Origin: Hydractinia symbiolongicarpus
Taxonomy: Eukaryota; Cnidaria; Hydrozoa; Anthoathecata; Hydractiniidae
DNA length: 64,000 nt
Assembly (NCBI RefSeq): GCF_029227915.1
Contig: NC_079881.1
Span: 32,773,501-32,837,500 of the forward strand
Direction: 5' to 3'
Of the stretch, positions 34,513 through 47,884 are shown piece by piece. The stretch's first letter is position 1; each line of letters starts with the position of its first letter. The position numbers and the translations under genes were made by a program. Below the pieces are notes generated by a model, which was not told the origin of the DNA, did no database searches, and worked only from the letters and a program-made list of their open reading frames with translations.

Positions 34513-35296
34513 CTTAACTGCTAGGTATAGTAATCCGAGTAAAAACTTTAACTAGCTAGCTAAAGACAACTTTATAAAATAAAAAAATACAGAGCTCACT
34601 ACTTTGACTAAAAGTATTTCACCAACCAATTCGCTGATGTTGCGATGGTCCATACTACGGCCCTAGTAAACGTTTTGCACGATGGCCGGGAAACTGATAG
34701 TCGATAACTTAAGTTGGTTTTGACTTTTTATTCTTTAACAACGAAAAACGTATTAGTTTTTGTTTATGGCGTGACTGATTTTTAAAATGTAATGTCATTA
34801 ATTTTTGAAAGGAATTTATTGAACCAAAATTATATAAAGATAAAAACCATATGAAAATGTAATCCCCAGACACATTGGTCGAATACAAACTCCATGTTTA
34901 CCAGTTCATATAAAACATGTTACGAGAACAGAAATTTACATCCAAATTAGAAAATTTCTCTTTTATATAAAAGTAAACAGTGTGGCTGCCTGATTAGAAA
35001 TATTAATTAAAAAAAAGAGGGCAAGAAGGATCGAACCAATGTATGCAGCATAAGCCGGTACAAATATTACCGGGGGTACATTATGCAACATTATGTAGTC
35101 TAATTAAAGTTTATTAAGTCTAAAGAATTCTTAGGATATACCTGTTAGTTACTTTTATACCTCTTTAATGTAAAAATGAATTGTACTAAAAAATAGATTA
35201 AATTAAGGTATTACTTCAAGTATAATGAAAATACACCCCCAGGCAAATTGTACATGTAGCAAGCACGGCATTTCTGACCGCGCGAGAAGAGCAAAG
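34513..35296. promoter_or_regulatory. Shared upstream region of ZNF598 and GTF3C4
   Basis: The two start codons point away from each other across 784 bp, so a bidirectional promoter is likely. The GTF3C4 start lies in AAAGATGGCGGAG, which matches the YY1-type AAGATGGCGGC box. A weaker copy (ACGATGGCCGGG) is at about 34679-34690. No TATA position can be fixed by eye. Confidence 0.5.
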
Positions 35297-38200
35297 ATGG
35301 CGGAGGAGATGAACGTAAAGGGTGAAGAAGCACTCACAGATGTGGAAGAAAAAGATCCTTCATTACACTGCCTGACGTACAGTAACGGAAGCTCATGGTA
35401 CAATTCTATTAGTTGGAGCAAAGATGGCAGGCTTGCTGTATTAACAAATAGCAACATTTACGTTTTAGTATCCTTCTCTCCTTCTCTTCTGAAAAATTTT
35501 AGCAAAGTTTATTTGATTAATTAAACTCACATTGCATTCTGATTGCCTAAAAACTATTCTGACGTGTACCTATTAATTGTTGCATTGCATAATCTAAAAC
35601 GTAATTACCAGCTATTCATATATATAGAATATAAATAGGGTGCCCATAAGCTGCAAATGGCTGCACCATATAAAAGGACGAGTTCGGGCGACTTTTTGAA
35701 TGAAATTGGCGGTTGTCCTGCGAAACCACCCGCACTTTCCTGAACTCACCCAGGGCATTACGAAATGCACTTTTTTAGGGCATTGTTCGGGTCTATGCTG
35801 GTTTTCCAGGCGAATACTTAATTTTTTTGAAAACACTAAACTCACCTGAAAATGCCCGCACTTTTTATGGCAGATCAGGCTTATCGCCACCCTTGTGAAA
35901 TATGCTTACACAAAGAAAAGAAAATTAGACTTAAGGTATGCTTCGGTTATGCTTATTGGAAAAGAAACTTAATGTGCCTTATAAGATGAAATGGTTCCAT
36001 TTAACCTTTTAAGTTCAAGTTTAATTTTAAAACCACATCACAACAGTTAAATTATAATTACTTTAATGGGTGAGAAAATATTCAGAGTTTAGTTTACAGG
36101 TCACAATTCGTGAATTTAAATGCTGTATTTGCAAATCTTTTCCTTGTATTTATTTAAGAAAGAAGTTAAGTTCACCTCATCCAAAATTAATTTCAGGTTA
36201 ATAAAGGCATCCAAATTCAAAAATAGGTATTCCAATGCATTTACGTTGATATACAATATTGCAGGGACTTATTTAGTTATTTCTTGAAAATGCGCTATTT
36301 CGTCTGTTGACTAAAATGAGAAAAAATTGTGAAGTTTATGTGGCAGAAACCGCAAATATTTACATATTACACAACAATCCGATTTTGGTGGACTACTTTG
36401 TACAGTTTTCTCAAAAAAAAATTTTTTTTGTTAAAAAGGAAGAAAACATTTTTTCTTGTCATCTTTTTGTTTATTTTTTTATGTATATATTAAGTTCCAT
36501 TTACAAAACCAAGTAACTTTTGTGGATAACATATTTGTTATGGTTTTTCATTTTTTATTTTGTTTTGATAAGCTTGATAAAAGTTTTGAAAAAAAAATGA
36601 CTATTTATATATAAATTACAAAAAAACTATTAAGAATTAGGAAAAATTAAAAGAAAATCGTTTTCGGTACATCCCTCTTGGTTATTTGTAAATAGGACCT
36701 CTAATGTGAAAGGAGGGGGGAGTCAGATTTTCCCCATCTTATAAATATCGGTATTTTTTTTTTTTTAGTAGACAACTAGTCAGTGAGGCTTGTAGAAAAA
36801 TTCACCAGGGTTCTCAAGCCTCCTCATAAATCCTCAATCCTCATATCTCCTCAAATTCAAAAGGTCTCCTTAATTCTCCTCAAATGGCCAAATTTTTTTT
36901 TAAAATTTAGGTTTTCTTCTTAAATCATTTGGTTATTTTTTATATATGCTAGTTTTTATATTATTTATTTTGAATCTCTTTGTAAGAAAATAATTGTCTT
37001 TTGTAAGAAAATAATGAAATTTATAATTAAACCCCAATATCTCTTGAAATGCAAGAGAAATTGGGGTTTAAAAGTTTTTGATGACATTATCAACCTTCCC
37101 ATCCAAAACAAATTTGGCACCTAGGTTTGGTAAACTTACCCAATTTGGTCCCAGGTTGTCCCTAGTTATCAATGCTGTGAAAAATGACTGACGTCACCAC
37201 CTCGTTTCCAAGTTATTTGGCTTCAAGTTATTAAATGCAATGCAATGGGTTCATCAATATTAGTACATTGACGTCAGTCAAAAGGAATTGATGTCATGCT
37301 GTAACGTCAGAAATATTATCAAATGAGACATAACTTTTGCATCACAGACGAACACAACTTTTGTATTATTATGATTGATACAAAAAATTATTAAAAATTT
37401 TGAGTTCTTACAAATATACAGGCCATTCTTTGAGACGAGTGCGATCGCACGCGCACTCGCTTGCACACTGGTAAAAAAATTTACGAGTGCTTTTTATCGC
37501 ACTCGTAAATTTTTTCTTTTTCTAAAATTTTATAGAATGATGAAAAGGGCTATTAAACCTAAAGTAAAAATTCTGTTTTTTTATGTATTTTTTTAGCATA
37601 AAAATAAACTACATAATATATATCATGGGTTGTCTGTAACAGCGATGTACGGAACAATCTTTTCTAATGTTTATAGAATTTTGTTATCTATTTATATCTC
37701 AGCAATCACAGTGTGCATGATAAAATGAATGACAGCAATAAAAAGGAGATAGTTGTGTGTGTCTAATTAATTGTATTTTATGTTTATTTTTGATATTCTC
37801 TGTGGCCACCTGTTGCTTGAAGGTAGCGAACATAAAAAAAGAAAATTATCATCTATACTATTTATCTATTCATTTTAACATTTATCAATATTTTCAACAG
37901 GAATTCATAATTAAGTCCTGGGCACTAGGTTGTGAAATTCATGTCAATTAAACCTAAAAATGATACCTGCTATATTGCTCTATTACCAGAAGCAAATTAT
38001 TTCAATGTGCTCAATGTGATTGCAAAGATATAAATAGATGAGAATTAGATTCAACACAAAAGAAAAATGATCTCCAGCATTGTGTTTCAGAGAGAGCTCA
38101 TAACATTAGCAAGCAATAGAAAGTTAAAGCAATTTCACAACATTTTTTTGAATAGCAGAAAAAAAGATGTTGTGCAATTATTGAAATGTATTTTTATATT

Positions 38201-41200
38201 TTCACTACCAGGTGGCTGAAGAAAACACCTTCTTGGTGGCCCACAATTATAATCGTTCGTACACAAGAAGAGTATGACGTGAATATTCATCTTTATGCCC
38301 TTCAAAAATAAATATTAAAAAAAAATTGTTTTATTCATACACAATGAGAGTGCACAACTCAAAATTTTCCTTTTATATTTCTTTTAATCATATATTTCTT
38401 GCAAGACTCAAACCTCATTTCTATACAGCTTAAATAACATATAACGTTGTGGTAAACAAAAAAAAGTTAAGTGTGAATCACACTTGCAGATATTCACATC
38501 GCACTTGTAAATTTTGCTTACGAGTGCGATTTTTTTACACACCATAGCACTCGTAATTTATTTAATGGGTGCTTTTTGTAGCTCTGGCATAGTTTTATTC
38601 AAGAAATGGCCTGAATATATATACAATAGTTGTTTTGCCTATGCTGATAGCTATAACATTTTGTCACACAGACAGACAGGTGCATAGCAAGCAGCTGCTT
38701 AATTGCAAATTATGGATTTTTAGATATTTGTAAGGTTAAATTTCCATCAAAATTTTGATTTGTGCAAACAGATGCCACTACTGCCTTATCTAATGTTTTT
38801 CTTGACCAAATTTGTTAGACGGTAACCAATTCAAATATTCGAAAGAAGGTAGGGATATCTTTGGGATTAAAGTTTGAATCAAGCATAGTTTCAAATTTAA
38901 AAAGATGTAAATATGATGATGGTGGTGTCAGTGCAAAAGCCTTACTTAAAAGCGATTTTAAACAACGTCAAGCCTATCTTTTGGATAAAACAATATTACA
39001 ACGAGAGGATGTGTCACCAAATATTGAAAGTTATTGCTCCTTTAAATGGTCTCCCCCTGGTTGTTCCAAAGATGGCAGGTCAGTAATTGTTTTTTTTTAA
39101 CTAATATAATAAGATAAGACAATGTTCACACATTCAGTTTTGAACACAACACATATTCTATCAGGACATATTATTCAGTCATACTGCAAAGCATAGTATA
39201 AGTGTTTGGTTTCGGCACCACCATGCCCTACCATTTCTCAGTTATGAGGAATAGCTGAACAAGCAATGTTACAATTAAAATGTAAGGTACTTCTTAAAGC
39301 ATATACAACCATGAAAAGGCAGATAATCGAGGCACAAATATAAAAAGTTGCATCGTGGTGGTAATGAAAAAATTGTTGTTGATAAGCAAAACTTTTTATA
39401 AAATAGGAACATAAAAAATGAAATTTATTTTATCATAAGTTATGAAAAAGATGCAAATATATGGCTTTTTGAATACTATTTAGCTTTGATTTTATTTTTC
39501 AAGTAATAACATATAACATAGAACACAGATATGTTAAAAATATTTTTAACAAAGCTTTTTGTTACATAGTAACATCTCAGGTATATACAAAATTAAAATC
39601 ATCTACTTTAAATACATCATTAAAATTTCATAATTATTGACAAAATATATAACCTATGCGAGAATAAAACTTTCCTAAGAGATTAGAAAACTAAAACGAA
39701 TGAACCTATATAATGAACCTATAGAGTTCACATCGCACCATACGTAAATAAATACAAACTTTTAATATCTTTTTGGTTGTTAAGGAATGGATTAGACGAC
39801 ATAATAAAAAAACACTTCTAAAATCCTCCGTTTTCTATTGTCTGTAGAGGTTTTGCTTAAATTTCTCCAATTAATTAGATGATCAGTGTTCAAAACCAAA
39901 TGTTTCGATGGTTCTGATCTTTCCTTATTACTGACGTGTTCTTTCCAACGGAGTGAGGGGTTAGCTTCGGTTATGAAATTTATTCGTAGTTTTGTTGCAG
40001 AAAAAAAGATAAGGATAAAGTTTAAAATTGTAATGTTTATGTCATAAATATGCAGAACCTTTTTCAGAAAGTCAAGGTTTTAACTAGTTTTGACTCAACA
40101 AGTTTTTTATTACTTTCACCAAGCTATATTCTGTTTTTACAACAAAATCTCTGATCTTCATTGAGCCATGTCTACAATATTTCTGTCTTTTTTTTGCAAG
40201 AGATTCTCATTTTAAATGCTCCAAAACCAGCAAAATATAAATTGAATATTCACTAGGGTACATTTCTTTTTGTCCTCTCAGTGCCTTACATGCTAGAGGT
40301 GTTAAATTGACTAAATTTCACCAGTGTGTTGGGTAAGTTTTAGAAATAGTATGACTATTAAAGCTTCTAAGCTTTAATAGTTGACCCCTTTTTAGAAAAG
40401 AGCCCTGTTTCAATGAATGAATTAACATATTGGAAAAAATAACCATTTATTTGGTATTCAAAGCGTAATCGAGATTTTAGTAAAAGGAAATTTCTGGAGA
40501 GAAATAACGAATTTACCTTATAATCTTTTATGCATTTTATTTTTAATAGACACTGTGTATCTACTATGTTCTCTATTTTATCATGGGATGGCCATACAGC
40601 TGCAAAAATCAGTAATTAGGTTTCCTGAAGATGCCCTTTTCTGCCAGAATGCTTTCCAAACTGGTAGAGGCATTATAAGAGCACAGGAAGCATTTGTATC
40701 ATTTCTGATTTTTTTATTTGTTACTTTTTTATCATTTTTGAGTCCTTAAAGTAAAGGTTTATATCTGTAGACCTACCTATCCACATGTCATGTTTAATAT
40801 ATTTAATATCTCAGTATTAATATTATCTGTGTGAAAAAAAACGAGATAATAATAATTTGCTACTTTTAACTACAACAAATTAGGTAACACATGATTTTAA
40901 TGTCAAAAAAAAAGATAGAAGAGATAGGCCTACTATTCATAAACATGTCCATTAACATTCTTTTCTATGTGTAAAATAAATGTGTTGCGAAAAAGTAGAA
41001 TTTTTACTTTTTAATGCTGCATTGCGTTAGTGATTTCTATCATTAATGTTAACATTATGTTAGTTATTACCGCATTTCATGATACTTTGCAATATATATA
41101 ACTAGTTGATAAAGCCCATGGAAATATCCACCAAGGTAGGATAAAATTTTAAAAAAAGCGCTATTTTAATTCTGATGACGTCAGCAACCCATTCACCAAA

Positions 41201-44200
41201 AAAAATTAGAACCTTGTTTCCACGCTGCCTTTATTGTGTAGAGCTTAAAGCGCTGATCAAGAAAATGTATATGATGATATGTTTTTGACGAACGCCTAAG
41301 GAGGTGTAAGGGTTTTAAATTTTTGCTGGCGTCAGCAAGGACCAGTCAAAGCGCAAAAATTGTATAGGATCATGTACTTTTGAGAAACGGTTGAAGAGAT
41401 ATAGGGTTTGAAGGTTTTTTGATGACGTCATCAACACGTCCATTCCGAAACGGATTTGGGGACCCAAGTTTTGGAAAATTACCCAAATTGGTCCTAGGTG
41501 TCCCTAGTTACCCACGCAGTGAAAAATCATTGACGTCACCACCTCGTTTCTAAGTTATTTGGCCTCAAAGTTTTAGGTGCACGCATAAGGAGATATAAGT
41601 GTAAGTAAAGTCCTCTAAAGTACGGAAAAAAAAATTCTTTAGAAACTTCTAAAATCGACTTAGGCAGGAGTGCATTGGAAAAGAGAATCGTAGCTTGTAT
41701 TTTGATGACGTCTGTCAGGACCCGTTAATACACAAAACATTTTTCCTGAAATTTGTTTACACGTTGCTTCCAATGTGTAAAGTTAAAACGCTGATCAAAA
41801 TAATGTATAGAATCATGTACAACACCAACAATAATAATAAAGTCAGAAATGACACATCACAAATATTTACATCTTATAAAGTGATTACGTTCGATTACGT
41901 TGAAAAGCTTTAATATTTTAATCAAAAGTGTCAAAAAAAAAAATCAAATTTATATCTCAAAAATCGGTTACATACTATCCTGTTCCCCAAAAATATACAC
42001 ACAATGTAAAAATTATATAACCGGTTAAGAACACAAAATTTTTTCTTAATATGATGATCTGTAGTGACCTTTACCAACCATTTTAAACGTAAAAAAAAAG
42101 GAGTAAATTTTGAATGAACAAAGATATTATTTTTGGAATACATACGGTCCGCCCTCAAAAAAGTTTACACAAAATGTAAAACAGATTAGTTTTTAAGGAG
42201 CACATCCAAATCAACAAAAATCAGTTCTTTTAGCATGTCCTATATTGCCATTGTCCGTAAATTTTCCACAAAAAGGTTATGAAACACATCAAATTATAGA
42301 AAAATCAAGCATTTCATACAATATATAAAACAAAAAAGTTTTAGTCAGAACAATTAGTAATTGTTACATTATCACCAAGCAAAGTTTTATTACTACAATT
42401 TTTAAATTCTTAACAAAAACGTGAATTTGTTCTTTCAGTATATTGCATGTGGTCTTTTCCCCACAATAGTTGATACAAAATTTTAAAAAACAGCAGTTTG
42501 CAACATAAACAAAAACATGATCAACCATGCCATCCTCTAATAGATTAAAGTAAAGTCATAAACTTTAAAAATAACCTGGCATTTTACATGTAGGCTGACA
42601 AAAGTTTAACAGGATGTCAGAAACAAAAAAATAAAAAATAACTTAATAACGTTTTAAAATCTGAAAAAAATTATCCCACTTGTCATATTGCTTGAGTCCC
42701 CTTGTTAAGTTTACAGGAAATGTGAAAATAATTATACTCTTAAAAAATACATCCTACTATCCTGCAAAAGTTCAAGTCTGTGAAAGATTTTGTAGGTAGT
42801 TAGCTAGCTTGTTACATCATACACAGTCTCCGTATTATTATAAGAGATTGTTAAAATTCTTTTGTTTTTTCAGATGCTGCATGGCCACTTTAGGTGTCAA
42901 TGGGTCCGTTTACATACAATGTATCGAAGTAATAACTGGAATTTGGGCTCCTTGTATTGCTGTAACTGATTCCTTAAAGCAATACTTCTTGGAGACTGAC
43001 TGGCATGATATTGAAACTAAAAATAATGACGGCAATAAGTGTAGTGACACGAAAACTAAGCAAGAGCATGTTGATTTGTGTTCTGTGTTTTCTAAGAAGT
43101 CACATATGTTGTTTACGTCAGTGGTGTGTTGGTGTCCTGTTTCGTGGTATTGTCATCACTGCTGCACAAACAAGAATCCAGATAATATATATTACTCAAG
43201 TTATTTTCAAACTTATGTAAAATGTGAACACACTAAACTCTTTTTTGTCACAGCTAGTCTATCTGGGCTGTTACATGTATGGTTAATAACGTTTAATTTA
43301 CAAGATAAAAGTCAAAGCAAGATTGAAAGGCTAGAAGGTTGGCAGACCGAGTCAGGTTGGCCAACTAGTCTATCCTGGCACCAAAGTGGATCAGCTGATG
43401 GTAGGATGTTTGTTTTTAGAAGAAAACATAACTCAGTCTTTGAATGAGGATAAGAAAGAACTTTAAATAAAAATAGGTGTTCAGCTTGTATTATTTCTTA
43501 GAACATCGCTAACAAAGGTACTAGAAACAAAAAATAAGTAAAACGGGATGCAAATTTCTTGAACGAATCCTGTTTAGTTTAAGTTCGTTTTATCAATAAC
43601 AGTATCATTTTCTAATTGTTATTTGTGTAGCTTACCTTGCTGTTGGATTCTCTAATGGTTGTATAAATGCGTACCACCTAAGGATCTCTGTTCAAAATGG
43701 ACAATATCGTTGTGAGTGTGTCCACACATCAAAAATTTGGGAGGAAAAAGATATGTTAAATGTATTATTCACTGAATGGATTTCACCTAAAGTATGTATA
43801 AGTACTACATTTGTTATCATGCAAAAAATTAAATAAAATGTATATAACAGACATTGAAAGTCTATTAATCTCTGTGATTGTCATCTTTTTTTCTCAGTAA
43901 CCTTTTAGCTCAAAGTCTTTTAAATAGCAGCAGTGTTAAATATGTTCTCTATGTTGTAGGATTCTGTTCTTCGACTCGTAGCTACTAAAGGGGCTGATAT
44001 TGTTGTGTTTAAAACTACGAAACAAGAGGATGGCTCTCTGCTGTGTTTGTCATGTGAGTTAGCACCCAGTTGTCATACATCACCAATCACATCACTGCAG
44101 TGCCTGTCTGACAAGTATGTGTTGACAGCGAGTGGTGGAGCGACGCAATATTTTGACATAGGTATGAACAGGTTAAATTGTTAAAAGATAAAAATTTAAG

Positions 44201-46911
44201 GTTAAATGCAGGTCTGTGAAATTATCGAATCTAGGAGAAAAATTCATATACCCTTTTTGGTTTACGGAAATGATGAAACATTTGAACATTTTCTTCTTTA
44301 GGTCGTTTGTAACTTGCTATAAACCCTCAACATTTCTATAGTTTCAGAGCTTAAGAGCATGCTTAACCTTTGTCCTTCTTTCGTTACACATTTGAACCAA
44401 TTAGCATTCTTGGCTTAGCTGGCAAACAAATATGACATAAGGTTTTGTGAAAGAAATCATGAAAGTCATGAAAAGCGATTTATTGTTAACATTGTTTACT
44501 CTTTGAGGAAATAACATGTAAACCATGCTCAATGCTGCTAAATTTCCATATTTTTGAATGACATAAAATTGTTTTTCAGTCATTGATACTTTTTTTATGG
44601 AAAATATTAATTGTCAAAATAATTTAAGATGAATTTTGGCATTAGGACAGTTTACAAATTTGAAAGCTAGCAAACATTTATAATTTGCAGATCTGAAAAT
44701 CCTTAAAAAAATTTATGACCTGTAAAGTAGGTTACTTGATTCTCAATTTTGTTTTGTAGACAACGAAAGTTTGCCGTTCTGTGATAATAATGTGTTGCGT
44801 GGCTTTCGATGTTTGGGAATTTCTGCTGAACCAAATATGACAATGTTGGCTAGGGTTTCATGCGCATCTCGTTTACTGTTACACCAAAGTACCTTTGTCA
44901 AACAAATGGAGGTATAAGATAACTTTTCAAAGCTGACAAGTGTAGTTCATTATAAAAAGTGTGTCTACATAACGTCAAACCAGGGTACTATTTCGTAATT
45001 TTTATTTTGAGGTATCCTTTCTTCCATTCATGTCACCAGAAGCCATTGCTGAACAACTTATCAACAAAACACTCAATTTAGACATGGTTGTTCGAGAGTA
45101 TTTTTCTGTGTCTGCTGCAGAGGACTTCTTACTGCCACCGTCTCTGCACAAATACTGTGATGAGCCTGATACATACGAGAAGGAGATAAAAGAATTACAA
45201 ATTTACTTGTATTTTAATCAGTTGCGTTACATGAGACAGACAGGCTTAAGGTTGGTGTCTGGATGAGTAAATCCTGAATTTTAGGATCAATACCTTATTA
45301 GTGCTACATATTTTCCTTTGATAAATTTTTAGTCAATGCCGCAAAGAGATCTTTAAAAAAAGTCCAGTTTTCCAGGTGTCGATGCTCTTAGTGTCAAAGT
45401 TAGCCTATGTCAATGAGTCATAAAATTTTTTGTAACAAAATTTTCCAGTTCTTATACGTTTTAAAAGTACTTTTTCCATTCAGCATTTTGTTAGGTAGTT
45501 TTGGTGCGTTTATAGCCTTTTTCCTCAAATAATTATTTTTTTATCTCAAAAGAAGGCCAAATTGAAAATAATTTTTTAGAGAACAAACTAACGTTTATAT
45601 TTTCATATTGTAATTTATATTTTCTTCGTGTTAGGGATACATCAATCACCAGGGAAGAAGTGAGCACGAATATGTTGTCGATGGAATTTGATGATCCTGT
45701 TATACGAAAAATCGAGCAGAAGATAGAACTTTTATTTTTTAAGGAGATGTTATTAAAGTGTGTTCAACTGTTAGAAAGTGGTTGGTTGAAGCAGTCGTAT
45801 TGTGGTAAGAAAATAGCACTTTATTTTATCGACATCAATTTCTGGTGTGTACAGTAAGCACTGTCTCGGTGTCCGTGAATACTTCACATAAGTAAGATGC
45901 CTTGATAGATAAACATCTTAACCGAACTTGAGAAAATCATCACTTCCATAAAATTTAAAAAAATACTCAACTGGAGTCAATAAGAAATCTTCACCAGGTA
46001 CTGCTGAAATCACCAATCCGAAAATGTTTTAATGCAATTAGCAATTTCTCCACTTGACCTCCGCAAGAGTCAATTAAATCCCTATAACAATTAGATGGTC
46101 TCCTCCATGTAGTAGAGATGTTTCGATTGGAGCTGTTTAGATCCGCTCAGGATTGGTTAATTATCTTAACTAGCGAAACTTATTTCTATTAAAGCTAGCA
46201 AGTATTGAGTAAGCTGAGTAAATCTTAAGAATGGTAAAACATAATGGTAGCTGCAAGTACCGACGGACGAATTCCCGCATTTAGGTGTGTACTTCTTTGT
46301 TCTCCACTTCAGGTCACCTGACGTTGTTGTTGATTGCTGATTGGTTGCTACAAATAGATACCTCATCAGATAGTCACGAACTGTCTACGAAATGTTTTAC
46401 CTTACTTCAAGATGACGATTCTTTGAAAGAACTCGCGCGACTTAAAGAAGATGATAAGAAAATTGACGGTGTCGAGCAAGATGTTATCAAAAGCGAAACT
46501 ATCGATGACATACTACCGGAAAACAATAGTGAAAGCAGCACAGCAGATTCCGATGTGAAAATAGGCCACGCCCAACAGTGTTCTAAGGGGGTGCATATCA
46601 GCCATAGTGCTTCGTCACATAACTTCGTGTACCGTCGCTGGAGTAGACCTCGGGAGAAGTGCCCTTATTGCGACTCTGACACTGTTTTAAACTCAGCTAG
46701 GTCAGGCGTTTGTGCAAACAATCATAAATTTCCACGTTGTAGGTTAACATTGCGATTACTAACAGAGGCAAGTTATCGAACGTGTATGGGTTGTAGAAAA
46801 ACTGTTGCAAATAAGTACCTTTCTGGCGAACTCACTGTAGATAGCGTCTTGTTAAACATAGACACTTGTCCGTTTTGTGGATGTGCGTTTGTGGAGTGCT
46901 ATGGCCTGTAA
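35297..46911 (+). CDS. GTF3C4: GTF3C4 / TFIIIC90, TFIIIC subunit (10 exons, 846 aa)
   Basis: Exons: 35297-35467, 38212-38271, 38819-39078, 42874-43400, 43631-43791, 43960-44161, 44760-44911, 45012-45250, 45635-45804 and 46313-46911; all GT-AG, with phases agreeing throughout. The 60-bp exon 2 is the least certain; without it the frame still holds. The N-terminal half should form the WD-type propeller. FKWSPPGCSKDGRCCMATLG matches the human block SWSPMGCDANGRCLLAALT. SVYIQ, IWEEKDML and SLQCLSDKYVLTASGGA also follow the human order. The last exon has an acidic linker, then the zinc-binding end (CPYCDS, CANNHKFPRC, CMGCRKT, CPFCGC; residues about 764-842). Human GTF3C4 is 822 aa. Known role: it links TFIIIC on tRNA and 5S genes to TFIIIB and RNA polymerase III; acetyltransferase activity has been reported for the human subunit. 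The ATG at 35297 is chosen for context and length. Confidence 0.94.
35637..35892. mobile_element. Probable hAT-like MITE in GTF3C4 intron 1
   Basis: AGGGTGCCCATAAGC at the left faces GCTTATCGCCACCCT at the right, an imperfect inverted pair bounding about 255 bp of relatively GC-rich DNA that stands out from the intron. No coding sequence; target duplication unclear. Confidence 0.5.
37040..37292 (-). mobile_element. Helitron internal fragment
   Basis: Blocks shared in inverse with the Helitron at 5717-6305: TTACCCAATTTGGTCCCAGG, TGTCCCTAGTTA and GACGTCACCACCTCGTTTCC. The ends are missing. It lies in GTF3C4 intron 1. Confidence 0.65.
37437..37515. repeat. Paired palindromes with GAGTGCGAT motif
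   Basis: A palindrome centred on GTGCGATCGCAC (about 37440) is followed by a perfect 17-bp hairpin: AAAAAATTTACGAGTGC (37474-37490) and its inverse (37499-37515), loop 8 nt. A related hairpin, ATCGCACTTGTAA with TTACGAGTGCGAT, is at 38498-38530. Confidence 0.7.
41102..41830 (-). mobile_element. Helitron copy in GTF3C4 intron 3, 3' end intact
   Basis: The minus strand ends with GGTGGATATTTCCATGGGC, about 8 nt, then CTAG at 41102-41105 followed by T, as at 5713 and 6302. Inner blocks (GTCCATTCCGAAACGGATTT on the plus strand; GACGTCACCACCTCGTTTC) match the 5.7-kb element. A block near 41155-41300 is repeated at about 41690-41830, so the far end is rearranged and no clean 5' TC end is seen. Confidence 0.72.
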
Positions 46912-47655
46912 GAAAAAAGCTAAGGCGGATAGATGAAAAAGAAAACTTCTGACGATCTTGCCTAGCGAGCGTCCTACTATCTTAAAATCTAAGCCTACTG
47001 TAATACCCTACTTCTAGTGGTTCTGCTTTTTAACTTTAGAAAAATTCTAATCACTAAATGCTGATGTCAATCAATGTAAATTACATTTACAGACATCAAT
47101 GGGACTTCAAGAATGTTTAAAGTTTCGACCAAACGCCTTTGAGTGGTAAATGTATTTTTAACTAACTTGCCAAATAAATAACAACATCGCTTAGAACTGC
47201 ATTTAGACTCCTACATAGTGGGCCCTTCTAAGCACCCCCTCCCCCTATTTGTTTTGACTCCGTATAATACTCCATTTTGCTAGTACTTCATTTTACTGTC
47301 AAACGAAAAAAACCTGTGTAGTTGTTACTAGCGTTTTGATTAACAAGAAGTTTTGGCGCAGTCCAAAATTTCTTGTTAACCAGAACTTCTTTTTCGTATA
47401 TTTGCGTTTGTTTTATTTATCTTTATTTATTTCAACATAAATTTTTTAATGTATTGCATATTTTATTAGAGAAATAAGTTTATATCAAAATGAAAATAAA
47501 TACTAATATTACTTAGTGTGACTGATTTTTGTGAAGCTGACTAATCTCGCAACCAGTAGGCGTCCCTGTGTACCTGCTACCTTACTCCTTCCACAAGCTT
47601 ATCAAAGTCTCTAGGCAAATAATGACCCCAAAACAGAATACAGAGGATATGGAAT
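46912..47655. other. GTF3C4 downstream region with a hairpin
   Basis: It should include the 3' untranslated region; several AATAAA-like sites exist and none can be chosen by eye. A 17-bp hairpin with one mismatch (TTAACAAGAAGTTTTGG, loop CGCAGT) lies at 47340-47379. Confidence 0.45.
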
Positions 47656-47661
47656 TTAATA

Positions 47662-47765
<104 letters not shown>

Positions 47766-47821
47766 CGTCTTTATGAAGCAGATCTGATCTGGTGTCGTTT
47801 ACAAAAGTCAGCTGCATTCTC

Positions 47822-47876
47822 ATCCCCAGGTTTTTTTGTCTTTTTCTCATATCAAGAAAGCAAAAAACCCTGGGGA
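47822..47876. repeat. Foldback hairpin, CCCCAGG family
   Basis: TCCCCAGGTTTTTTTG faces CAAAAAACCCTGGGGA across a short centre, giving about 20 paired bases. A similar CCCTGGAAACGAGG end, paired with CTTCGTCCCTAGG, lies at about 62620-62695, suggesting a dispersed MITE family. Confidence 0.65.
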
Positions 47877-47884
47877 CGAGGGTG

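Noticed and set aside
35028-35042. GATCGAACCAATG as a tRNA T-arm
   Set aside because: No A box or cloverleaf around it on either strand; no tRNA gene was found by eye in the window.
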